The position numbers were made by a program, and so were the translations under genes. From Gemmatimonadaceae bacterium (lineage in GTDB: Bacteria; Gemmatimonadota; Gemmatimonadetes; Gemmatimonadales; Gemmatimonadaceae): 64,000 nucleotides of DNA. The notes under the pieces are model-generated. The model saw only the letters and a list, made by a program, of their open reading frames with translations. It did no database searches and was not told the DNA's origin. Positions 1 through 6,564 of the stretch are shown piece after piece. Each line of letters opens with the position of its first letter. Within the stretch, counting starts at the first letter, position 1. The DNA lies in assembly GCA_040882285.1 (NCBI GenBank), contig JBBEBQ010000006.1:1-64000 (forward strand), in the 5' to 3' direction.

Positions 1-75
1 GAGTGGTTTAAGGCGCACGCCTGGAAAGTGTGTGTACGTGAAAGCGTACCGTGGGTTCGAATCCCACCCCATCCG
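1..75 (+). tRNA. tRNA-Ser(GGA), 5' end cut by the window
   Basis: The D-loop remnant is followed by an anticodon stem CACGC/GTGTG closing a 7-base loop CTGGAAA, so the anticodon is GGA (serine). A long variable arm (TACG...CGTA) marks a class II tRNA. The T-arm is GTGGG TTCGAAT CCCAC and the 3' acceptor strand CCCATCC is followed by discriminator G at 75. CCA is not encoded. About 15 bases of the 5' end lie outside the window. The 3' half is duplicated at 12715 and 13596, which makes this gene the integration target of the adjoining island. Confidence 0.93.
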
Positions 76-76
76 T
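19..76 (+). repeat. Attachment-site core, left copy (inside tRNA-Ser)
   Basis: These 58 bases recur without mismatch at 12715-12772. Bases 21-76 recur at 13596-13651. Identity ends one base past the tRNA discriminator base, which matches a crossover within a tRNA 3' end. The tRNA gene remains intact after integration. Confidence 0.9.
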
Positions 77-89
77 TCGAGAAGGCGTT

Positions 90-130
90 ATCCCGTTTGC
101 GTTTAGAGAACGCAGCGGGATTTCTTCTTT
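90..130 (+). terminator. Rho-independent terminator after tRNA-Ser, supplied by the island
   Basis: ATCCCG (90-95) pairs with CGGGAT (116-121) and TGCGTT (98-103) with AACGCA (109-114), followed by a T-rich run to about 132. Lying just inside the island, it would end the tRNA transcript before it reads antisense into the integrase. Confidence 0.7.
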
Positions 131-147
131 TTGGGACTGAACCGCCC

Positions 148-173
148 AGGTGTCGGTTCGTGGTGTCGGTTGG
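148..173. repeat. Paired AGGTGTCGGTT motif, candidate integrase arm site
   Basis: AGGTGTCGGTTC is followed by a second GTGTCGGTTGG 13 bases on. The same doublet, 12 bases apart, opens the repeats at 9183, 12587 and 13466. Paired short direct repeats beside an attachment core are typical of arm-type recombinase or excisionase binding sites. The binding role is an inference. Confidence 0.5.
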
Positions 174-179
174 TCCGGG

Positions 180-1364
180 CTAGCCCGTAGCGCTCATTTT
201 CCTGCGTGTAGTCAGCGCCTCTCGCTGCAGCTCCAGATCGGGCTGCTGATAGACCAGGAGCACGGTCTGCGGGTTTTTCCAACCTCCCATGTAGGCGAGG
301 TCTCGGAGATTCGTGTCCTTCAACTCAGACGCGAACTTCCGGCGGGCCGAATGGAAGCCCATTCCATGCACATGCTCGATCCCGGCCTTTGCTTCCGCCC
401 GTCTCCACCATTTGTTGGCTGTATGGCATGGCAGCGGCCGTGAGGGGTTCGTATCCGACGGGAATATCCAATGCTCACCGATGGCTCCCTCTGCCTTCTG
501 GAGCCGGTCCAGCGCCTCGGCGGCCCTGTTGGACAAAGGCGTGGTATGCAGAAATCGGATCTTGTCGTTCTCGGCCCGCCACCGGACGACTTTCTTTTCA
601 AGATCGATGTCCGACCAGCGGAGATGCCGCACTGAAGCCGCGCGGTGTCCTGTCTCGTGAACCAGGATAAAAAACGGTTCGCATAGACGGTGAACCTCTC
701 GCGCCACGGAGAGCATTTTTCCGTATTGCTCGTCCGCCAGCATCGGACGGTGCGGGCTGTTGGTCTCGGAAGGGTAGGGCAGTCCCTTCAGAGGGTTATG
801 GGTGAGAAGCGGCACATCCCGGTCATCCCGTGCCGTCGTCGCGAAGTTGAGCACCGCCATCAGATACTTGAGATCGTAGCGGGCCTGCCTCTCGCCCACC
901 GGCTTGACCGGTAGATCCTCCCGGCTGGCCGGACGCAACGCGCCGCTCTGCCTCTCGCGGATGAACTTCTGCCAGTCGCGAACATTGAGCGTGCTCGGGT
1001 GACGTTTAGCTCCGAAGCAGCGGCAGAACATCTCGGCGCACATAGCGTCGTGCGCCTGCTTGCCAGGCGACTTGCCGGGCGTCACTTCCTTCAAGTACCA
1101 GTTGTAAAAAAGCGCATGCAGGGTCAGTGCTGACGCCTGCGGAGCTTCTCCCCTTCGCAGTGCCGCTGCCAGCTCGTCCGCCTTGAGCTTGGCGTGTTGC
1201 CGGTCACTCTTCCCGAGAGAAACCCGTTTGCGTACCGGCTCGGCGTTGGGCTGGCGTTCGTAGAACTCAAGAAAGGATTGGCCTCCCTTCTCGTACGCGC
1301 GCACTCGATTCGTGCCCTTCTCGCCGGACCGGTAGCTCCAGCCTTCCTTCGTTGCGTTATCCAT
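180..1364 (-). CDS. Tyrosine recombinase / phage-type integrase
   Basis: A 394-residue site-specific recombinase that would integrate and excise the island at the tRNA-Ser 3' end. The catalytic domain is complete: Arg241 in the TGHR box, HxxR at 338-341 (FHSARR) and the nucleophile Tyr372 in the VYQQP segment near the C-terminus. An N-terminal arm/core-binding region of about 200 residues precedes it. The ATG at 1364 was chosen because AAAGGGG stands just upstream; the frame is open further 5', but that part overlaps the HTH gene (1357-1794) in another frame. Its 3' end faces the tRNA, 105 bases away. It is the last gene of a leftward three-gene operon and overlaps the preceding gene by 8 bases. 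Confidence 0.92.
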   Translation of the reverse strand: MDNATKEGWSYRSGEKGTNRVRAYEKGGQSFLEFYERQPNAEPVRKRVSLGKSDRQHAKLKADELAAALRRGEAPQASALTLHALFYNWYLKEVTPGKSPGKQAHDAMCAEMFCRCFGAKRHPSTLNVRDWQKFIRERQSGALRPASREDLPVKPVGERQARYDLKYLMAVLNFATTARDDRDVPLLTHNPLKGLPYPSETNSPHRPMLADEQYGKMLSVAREVHRLCEPFFILVHETGHRAASVRHLRWSDIDLEKKVVRWRAENDKIRFLHTTPLSNRAAEALDRLQKAEGAIGEHWIFPSDTNPSRPLPCHTANKWWRRAEAKAGIEHVHGMGFHSARRKFASELKDTNLRDLAYMGGWKNPQTVLLVYQQPDLELQREALTTRRKMSATG

Positions 1365-1794
1365 CGCGTTTCCCCTTTGCGGAGTTGGCGACGGACCGCG
1401 CAATGTCCTGTGCAGATTCAACGATGCGCACTGGCGAGGGGAGCGGCAAGGGACGCTTTCGCCGGTGGAGCAAGTCTCTTCGGCGAACGCGTGGAGCGAT
1501 CTTGCTTCCCGCATTCTCGATCTGACCGGAGCGAACCCAGCGTCCGACCTGCTTTGGGCTGTAGCCCGTTTCCTGGGCAGCTTCGGTGAGCGAGAGCGTT
1601 CGGTCGGGAGACGCCTGGCGAATTTCCCGCAGGCTCGATACAACGGTTCGAACCAACGCTGCGGCGTCAGCGTGGATGCCAAGCTCCGCGCAGGACGCAG
1701 CGAACGTCTGCTCCCACCAATCGAGGGCTGTATCCTCGTCGGAGATCTCGCCGAACGGGAAGGGAATCACCGATTCCCCGCGCTCGTCCAACAC
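1357..1794 (-). CDS. Xis-like helix-turn-helix protein
   Basis: A 145-residue protein directly upstream of the integrase and overlapping its start by 8 bases. Residues ~65-100 (LSLTEAAQETGYSPKQVGRW) read as a MerR/excisionase-type winged helix-turn-helix, followed by a basic stretch (RVRRRDLLHRRKR). The N-terminal ~60 residues are acidic and unrecognised. Position and fold suggest a recombination directionality factor or a regulator of integrase expression. It could instead be a replication-initiation-type HTH protein; nothing in the sequence decides between these. Confidence 0.72.
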   Translation of the reverse strand: MLDERGESVIPFPFGEISDEDTALDWWEQTFAASCAELGIHADAAALVRTVVSSLREIRQASPDRTLSLTEAAQETGYSPKQVGRWVRSGQIENAGSKIAPRVRRRDLLHRRKRPLPLPSPVRIVESAQDIARSVANSAKGKRDG

Positions 1795-1812
1795 TTCGTT
1801 TGCAACGACGCC

Positions 1813-2007
1813 TCAGCTCTCTTTTGTTTCGTCGTCGTCGCTTTCGTCCAAATCGTCGTCGATTAGCTCATCGCCGGGTTCTTCGTCGCTGGCCTGGTAC
1901 TTATCGACCATGCCAGCCAGCCGCTCGTTTTTTTCCCATAGGCGGGCGTTCTCTTGCCACAGCTTGTCGTTTTCTTCCTCAAGCTGCGCGATTCCCTTGC
2001 GTGCCAC
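1813..2007 (-). CDS. Small coiled-coil protein with acidic tail
   Basis: 64 residues starting at GTG 2007, preceded by AGGAGG at 5-base spacing, one of the best ribosome-binding sites in the island. Residues 8-40 are heptad-like (QLEEENDKLWQENARLWEKN), predicting a coiled coil, and the last ~20 residues are almost all Asp/Glu. It lies 18 bases upstream of the HTH gene and is first in the integrase operon. I do not recognise a family. An acidic tail on a coiled coil could be a DNA-mimic or a partner of the recombinase, but that is speculation. Confidence 0.65.
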   Translation of the reverse strand: MARKGIAQLEEENDKLWQENARLWEKNERLAGMVDKYQASDEEPGDELIDDDLDESDDDETKES

Positions 2008-2012
2008 CTCAA

Positions 2013-2079
2013 CCTCCTCGAAAAAAGTTTGGATTGTCCGACTTCCGAACTCCTAAGAGGAGGATCGTTTCGTAGTCAA
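2013..2079 (-). promoter_or_regulatory. Leader of the integrase operon with possible SD sequestration
   Basis: On the minus strand a TTGACT box (2074-2079) stands 17 bases from a weak TTAGGA (2051-2056). Just inside the leader, CCTCCTC (plus-strand GAGGAGG, 2057-2063) is exactly complementary to the GAGGAGG that forms the Shine-Dalgarno of the first gene (plus-strand 2013-2019). A local alternative hairpin CTCCT-AAG-AGGAG (2050-2062) would release it. The -10 is poor, so the promoter is tentative. Confidence 0.35.
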
Positions 2080-2143
2080 GGGCGGGGGTATTCAGCCCAT
2101 GCGCGTCCAGCGAAACCACAAATACACGTCAATGGTGAAAAGT

Positions 2144-2223
2144 CGTGTTGGAGACGTGTAGACGAAGTTTCGGGACGTGAAAAGGCGTGTAATCGGCGTG
2201 CAGGCGAAGGTGTCGAAACGTGT
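2144..2223 (+). repeat. Helically phased CGTGT direct repeats
   Basis: CGTGT-like pentamers start at 2144, 2155, 2176 (CGTGA), 2186, 2197 (CGTGC), 2209 (GGTGT) and 2219. Spacings are 11, 21, 10, 11, 12 and 10, that is about one or two DNA turns. The array lies in the ~500-base divergent gap between the integrase operon and the restriction genes (2008-2508), which otherwise holds no gene. Such phasing suits cooperative protein binding on one DNA face. Confidence 0.6.
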
Positions 2224-2443
2224 AAAATGCGGTACTGGTTGTGAAAACATGAGCAATAATTAGGTGAAAATACTTTGGGCGTTGGCATCGATTGGTGCGC
2301 TGCCACCCGATATCAATTGGCTGATGTCGTGTGCGTTGCTCGTCGGAGACGAGTCGGCGTGGCGACGGTGACGGGTGTCGTCTACGTCAGCCGATCAGCT
2401 CACGAAAGCGGGGCCACTTGGCCAGCGGAAGGTTGGCCATGTC

Positions 2444-2482
2444 ACAGTCGGATTTGGACTATGCCAAATCCGACTGTACGAT
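2444..2482 (+). promoter_or_regulatory. Palindromic operator overlapping the controller promoter
   Basis: ACAGTCGGATTTGG (2444-2457) and its exact complement CCAAATCCGACTGT (2464-2477) are separated by six bases. TTGGAC (2454-2459) and TACGAT (2477-2482), 17 bases apart, could be the -35 and -10 boxes, placing the dyad over the promoter. The site ends 31 bases before the XRE gene, as expected for autoregulation by a restriction-modification controller protein. There is no clear Shine-Dalgarno before ATG 2509. Confidence 0.55.
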
Positions 2483-2508
2483 CCCGCGCGGTGCTTATCC
2501 ACTCATAA

Positions 2509-2766
2509 ATGCGAAAGTCTCTTTTCTCCAAAGAGTACAGCGCGTTCTTAAATCATCTCAAAAGAGCGCGGGTGCGCGCAGGCATCACGCAGCAGGAACT
2601 CGCAGTGCGCCTCTCCACGACACAATCCTTCGTCAGCAAGTGTGAGCGAGGTGAGCGCCGCCTTGACATTATCGAGCTTCGAGCTTGGTGCGGTGCTCTT
2701 GAGGTTTCCCTACCAGCGTTCGTAACTCAGCTTGATCGGGCGCTCGTCAAGGTTCCAGTCCGATGA
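2509..2766 (+). CDS. XRE-family controller (C) protein of the restriction system
   Basis: 85 residues made of a single Cro/C1-type helix-turn-helix (core ITQQELAVRLSTTQSFVSKC, residues ~26-45). Size and fold match C proteins that time expression of restriction endonucleases. Its stop overlaps the start of the nuclease gene (ATGA at 2763-2766), so the two are translationally coupled in the classical C-R order. A perfect 14-bp inverted repeat upstream is its likely operator. An alternative reading is an ordinary antitoxin-like regulator, but the neighbouring nuclease and methylase favour the C-protein role. Confidence 0.8.
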   Translation: MRKSLFSKEYSAFLNHLKRARVRAGITQQELAVRLSTTQSFVSKCERGERRLDIIELRAWCGALEVSLPAFVTQLDRALVKVPVR

Positions 2767-3851
2767 TCCAGCAGATTTTCGAACGGTTTGCGACGGCGGA
2801 CCGATTCAACCTACGTCAGCTCCATCAAGAAATTTGGCCCATATTCGAGGCCGACCCCGTCGTGAGCGAACCCCTGAGACTGCTTAGGGAGCGGTTGGGA
2901 GACAAACACTACCGAAGTCTCGGAAACGCCTTGTTGCGCCACGTCTTCTTAATTGAGTTGGTGAAGGTGCCTGCGATCGAAACCACGAAGTACCGCGTGC
3001 GATGGTTTGAGCAGCTAACTGGCGATCCGCGCTGGTGCTCCTTCGACGAATGCTTGGACATAGCGCGGGACCTCACAACCCATCTGAGTGACGGCTGGCT
3101 GGACGACCCGGACCACGAGCAGGCGCTCAAACTGTGTTTTGAACACTGCCTGTTACCGTATGAGGTTCCGCTTGATTACGCGACACGTCCGGAGCCCAAT
3201 GATTCCAGTACAAGGATTCATCGGCGTCAGAATCTCGTCTGGATATCTACCGAGACGATGTTGCGGACACTCAGGCTTCGCCAGTTCTTGACGGACTCGG
3301 CTTCTAGCCCGGACGCTGAGTTCTTTGCGAAAGTTCTTGACCGGAAGGTAGTGGTTAAGACGTACCTCACAGATCGCGCACTAACCGGCGAGTTCAAGAC
3401 GAATCGAGAGAAGCGATGGGAAACGCACCCTCGGTCGGTGCAGTTCGCCGACAGGCGAACGTGCATAGCCATCGAGCACACTCTTATTACGCAGCTTTGC
3501 GCGTTCGAAGGATTCCCAAAGGAATCGAGAGACATTCTACAGGCAAAAGGTTTTCTTCCTCAACCGCTTGAGACCTTTCGCTGTCCAATCACGCTCGATG
3601 CCCTTTCCTTTCTAGCTTTTCACGAAGCACTTGAGAATCCCTCGCATGGGAGATCAGAGTTTCAGGTAGCACATCTCAACCCGCTAAAACTTGACGCGCC
3701 GGCAAGTCTCACAGGATCGGGACATACCGCCGGAAATATCAGCTGGATCTCGGCGGATGGAAATCGCATTCAAGGCAGCATGGGCATAACGGAGATTCGA
3801 GCACTCCTACGGCGCATTGCAAGCAATTACGAAGCGAGGGGCTGGGTCTGA
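2763..3851 (+). CDS. Putative restriction endonuclease, HNH-like (HNN) fold
   Basis: 362 residues. The last ~90 hold a His-Me-finger-like pattern: CPITLD at ~274, VAHLNP with His304, then GNISWI with Asn325 and ADGNRIQG with Asn334, giving an H-N-N arrangement. The N-terminal ~260 residues are unrecognised and probably bind DNA. It is co-translated with the controller protein and convergent with the methylase, overlapping that gene by 25 bases at the 3' end. I infer that it cuts unmodified DNA at the site protected by the methylase. Family membership rests on the motif alone, so nuclease activity is likely but the exact type is open. Confidence 0.65.
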   Translation: MIQQIFERFATADRFNLRQLHQEIWPIFEADPVVSEPLRLLRERLGDKHYRSLGNALLRHVFLIELVKVPAIETTKYRVRWFEQLTGDPRWCSFDECLDIARDLTTHLSDGWLDDPDHEQALKLCFEHCLLPYEVPLDYATRPEPNDSSTRIHRRQNLVWISTETMLRTLRLRQFLTDSASSPDAEFFAKVLDRKVVVKTYLTDRALTGEFKTNREKRWETHPRSVQFADRRTCIAIEHTLITQLCAFEGFPKESRDILQAKGFLPQPLETFRCPITLDALSFLAFHEALENPSHGRSEFQVAHLNPLKLDAPASLTGSGHTAGNISWISADGNRIQGSMGITEIRALLRRIASNYEARGWV

Positions 3852-5851
3852 AGTAAGTTCGAAATTTCCGTAACCGCCTGCTTCGCTTGTTTCATGAGTG
3901 CTCTTGCTTCAATCCTCTTTTGAACCGCTTGCCTTACGGCTGCGTCAATTCGCTCGCGAGCGTCGGACGCCCTGGGTATCGGTAGAACTAGCTCGCGAAT
4001 TCGCTCCCCGAGGCTGTCGATGATGTCCTGGGTGAACTGCTTGGACCGAATTTGTCGCTGCACAATTGGTGAGCTTAGTACAGCGATGAGCAGGAAGGGA
4101 GTTAGGCCGAGCTGGTTGGCCTGAACGCGGATCTTATAGATGTGACTCTGGTAGACGATTTCGCGGTCCTCTTCTGTCACAACCGCGCAGGTACCGATAA
4201 GGTAGGTGCCATCTTTTACCATAAGAATGTCTAACGGTCGTACGTCCTGCTTCTTGCGGAAGGACTCGTAGATCTTTCGATCGACACTGTGCTTCGCGTC
4301 AGCCTTTATCTCCCAATTACTTATGTCCGATGTTCGGACGAAGGGGATATCACCAGTTCCGTAAGCAAGTTTCCCCAGTTCGTCGCCGGTGGCCACTGCA
4401 AACGTGCCGGAGCTAACAAGGTCACCGAAGAGTAAGAGGTCATGCGTGGCCTTTAGCGCGTTGAGGTCCGCATCAACTTGTGGGTCGTAGTATCGAGGGC
4501 ATAGAACGTTGTTTGAGATCTCTGATTTGCCGATAAGAAAGCCTCGACTAGACGGTTTGAGTGTGTTGCCTGTGCGGGCTGCCTTCAAGTTGCCCGCGAT
4601 TGCGGGTAGGTCATTCTTCGGGATTGTGCGGGCACGGGAGTCATGGCCACACCATTTCGCCTCGGCCATAAATACCGAGTTTCCACGCTGTCTGCCGCCG
4701 CCGTTCTTCACCGCAACGAGCAGGCAAGTTTTTGTGTGAGTGCCGCCCTTACCTGACGTCTTAAAGAGGGCTTCGGGCATGCCCATCACCGCCTGCACAT
4801 CCGCCTTAGCCAACAGGTATTCAGTTACATAGCGGTATGATTTGTTTGAGAGCACGCTCTCGGGGAGCACCATTCCGAGCCGTCCACCTGGCTTGAGCAG
4901 CGACAAACAACGCTCCACGAACAAGACTTGGGGAGGAACTTGCGCCTGCATCTCACTCGTTGGGCCCCAAGTATCAGATGCTTTGTCATAGCGCCACTTA
5001 CGCGCGAGCTCAAAAGTGCGCAGCACCTCAGGCTTCGCAGCGACGATTCGCGTCCCGAATGGTGGATTTGTCAGGAGAACATCAAACCCCTCCTTCGGAA
5101 AGTGTTCACCAAACGCTCTCGATCCATCTTGAAGCGCGATGCTATCGGCACATGCGATGTGGGGGTGCCCGCCACTAAGCAGTGAGACATGAAGCCTCGC
5201 GAGCTTAACTAGATACTCATCTTTATCGATGCCGAAGAAGTCTCGCGAAACGAGCGATGACAAATTCTTCGCATCGGTGCCCCTTGCGACGTAGTGCCGA
5301 GCCACTGAGGTCAGGAAGCCGCCCGCACCGCAGGCCGGATCAATCACTAATTCGCCCGGCTTTGGGTCTACAGCCTCGACTAGCAGGTCGGTTACCACGC
5401 GGGGAGTAAAAAACTGTCCTGCCCTCCCACGTGACTCGCTGCCTACAAATACCTCGAACGCATCTCCAATGGGATCGCTTTCGGCATCAATGAGCGAAAA
5501 TGCGCACTCGGCGAGAACAAAGCGGATCGCTTCCGGATCGAGAAGAATCTCGGTATCAGGTTCGAAAAGATCAGGAAAGTCCCCACGCACCCGCGCGAAT
5601 ACACTCCGGAGATGCCTAGCGCGTTCGAACGAGTCCGCCCCTGCCGAAATCTCTTCAGCCGCTCCCACCTCGACATACAGCTTGCAGAAGAGGCACTTTA
5701 GAACTTCCTCAAGGAGCGCGTCGTCGCGCGTTGCGCCGACGAATTGACCGGCCAAGTAGTTGCGAATGTTGCGAAACGCTTCCTTGGGGCTGCTCAGCCC
5801 TGGCAGGATAAGGCTATCCGTGTTCGAACGTTGAGTTAAGGCTCGCGCCAT
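3827..5851 (-). CDS. N6-adenine DNA methyltransferase with fused specificity domain (HsdM-HsdS-like)
   Basis: A 674-residue type I-like methylase. Residues ~130-420 are the N6_Mtase domain: GQFFTP at ~145-150, SAM motif I DPACGAGGF (171-179) and catalytic motif IV NPPF (262-265). From ~450 to the end there is a target-recognition region resembling an HsdS half (IPFVRTSDISNWEIK, then a C-terminal helix rich in Arg, Glu and Ala). Fusing M and S makes a free-standing modification enzyme. It has no nuclease domain of its own, so the convergent HNN protein is the probable cutter. The start at 5851 follows AGGGGCCCAAGG. A TATCC/GGATA array lies upstream. Confidence 0.88.
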   Translation of the reverse strand: MARALTQRSNTDSLILPGLSSPKEAFRNIRNYLAGQFVGATRDDALLEEVLKCLFCKLYVEVGAAEEISAGADSFERARHLRSVFARVRGDFPDLFEPDTEILLDPEAIRFVLAECAFSLIDAESDPIGDAFEVFVGSESRGRAGQFFTPRVVTDLLVEAVDPKPGELVIDPACGAGGFLTSVARHYVARGTDAKNLSSLVSRDFFGIDKDEYLVKLARLHVSLLSGGHPHIACADSIALQDGSRAFGEHFPKEGFDVLLTNPPFGTRIVAAKPEVLRTFELARKWRYDKASDTWGPTSEMQAQVPPQVLFVERCLSLLKPGGRLGMVLPESVLSNKSYRYVTEYLLAKADVQAVMGMPEALFKTSGKGGTHTKTCLLVAVKNGGGRQRGNSVFMAEAKWCGHDSRARTIPKNDLPAIAGNLKAARTGNTLKPSSRGFLIGKSEISNNVLCPRYYDPQVDADLNALKATHDLLLFGDLVSSGTFAVATGDELGKLAYGTGDIPFVRTSDISNWEIKADAKHSVDRKIYESFRKKQDVRPLDILMVKDGTYLIGTCAVVTEEDREIVYQSHIYKIRVQANQLGLTPFLLIAVLSSPIVQRQIRSKQFTQDIIDSLGERIRELVLPIPRASDARERIDAAVRQAVQKRIEARALMKQAKQAVTEISNLLQTQPLAS

Positions 5852-5887
5852 CCTTGGGCCCCTGTGAGAGTGGCTCTAACACTCCAA

Positions 5888-5949
5888 ACATATCCTGTAG
5901 TCTAGGATGGGGCGAGACATATCCTGCTTCGCCCCCCAGTCTGGATATA
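5888..5949. promoter_or_regulatory. TATCC/GGATA dyad array upstream of the methylase
   Basis: ACATATCCTG occurs twice (5888-5897 and 5917-5926), each followed by an inverted partner: AGGAT at 5904-5908 and GGATA at 5943-5947. The array lies 37-98 bases upstream of the methylase start, inside its leader or promoter. It looks like a multi-site operator, plausibly for the controller or the methylase itself. Confidence 0.4.
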
Positions 5950-5990
5950 ATTACGGCTTGGGGGAAGGTACCCTTAGTCGGTCATAACGC

Positions 5991-6022
5991 GTTACCAAAG
6001 GGCACCTGCGGTAACCTTTTTT
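5991..6022 (+). terminator. Weak hairpin with T-run
   Basis: GTTACC (5991-5996) pairs with GGTAAC (6010-6015), and six Ts follow. No rightward gene ends here, so it may insulate the downstream genes from readthrough or be fortuitous. Confidence 0.35.
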
Positions 6023-6102
6023 CAGCGCGATCGATCAGTTCGCGGGCCGGATGAGGAGAACAAAGCTGTAAGTCGAAGGCAACCAACCGGAGAGGCATGA
6101 CA

Positions 6103-6324
6103 ATGGCAAAGCACGACGTGTCCTTCAGTATCCCACAACGCGCACTTGGTAAAGCCGATGTCAAATTTCAGGTAAAGCGCGATGGCTCAGTGCACGGTAC
6201 TCTTGAGGTTTCGAACGGCTCACTTGTGTGGTTTCCCAAGGGCACGACCTATGGACTGAAAATGAGTTGGGTGAAGTTTGACAGAATCATGCAGGACAAC
6301 GCGACCAGATTAGAAAGGCGGTGA
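6103..6324 (+). CDS. Small conserved-looking protein of the defence block
   Basis: 73 residues starting at ATG 6103; GGAGAGG stands 7 bases upstream, whereas the in-frame ATG at 6097 would be too close to it. The sequence MAKHDVSFSIPQRALGKADV followed by alternating strands (VHGTLEVSNGSLVWFP) suggests a compact beta-rich fold ending in a basic helix. I recall similar small proteins in many genomes without an assigned function. It is divergent from the methylase and precedes the Z1 gene in the same direction with its own 240-base gap. A DNA-binding or complex-subunit role is possible but unproven. Confidence 0.65.
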   Translation: MAKHDVSFSIPQRALGKADVKFQVKRDGSVHGTLEVSNGSLVWFPKGTTYGLKMSWVKFDRIMQDNATRLERR

Positions 6325-6488
6325 TCGAATGCCGGTGTCTGCATCCTTTCGCGAACTCCCGAGCACTCTCACTTCCGATCGCGGGTCCGCTGAAATACTT
6401 CTATCCCTTTTGCACTTATTCAGAGGGCGGCGGAATTTCTCTTCTCCGTGAACCCTGGGGCGGCTGAGTAAGCGTTCTGTGAATACCG

Positions 6489-6517
6489 TTGACAGTGGTT
6501 GTGCACAGCGCTAACAT
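6489..6517 (+). promoter_or_regulatory. Sigma-70-type promoter of the Z1 gene
   Basis: TTGACA (6489-6494) and TAACAT (6512-6517) are separated by exactly 17 bases, predicting transcription from about 6524. The Z1 start is at 6565, with AGGGA upstream. This sits in the 6325-6564 gap, which shows no other gene. Confidence 0.65.
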
Positions 6518-6564
6518 TCTCCTGAGCATATTATTCACACTCGCACGGGAGTCAGGGAAACGGT

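Noticed and set aside
1365-1682. N-terminal extension of the integrase
   Set aside because: The extra 106 residues overlap the HTH gene in another frame, look non-protein-like, and a good ribosome-binding site precedes the internal ATG at 1364.
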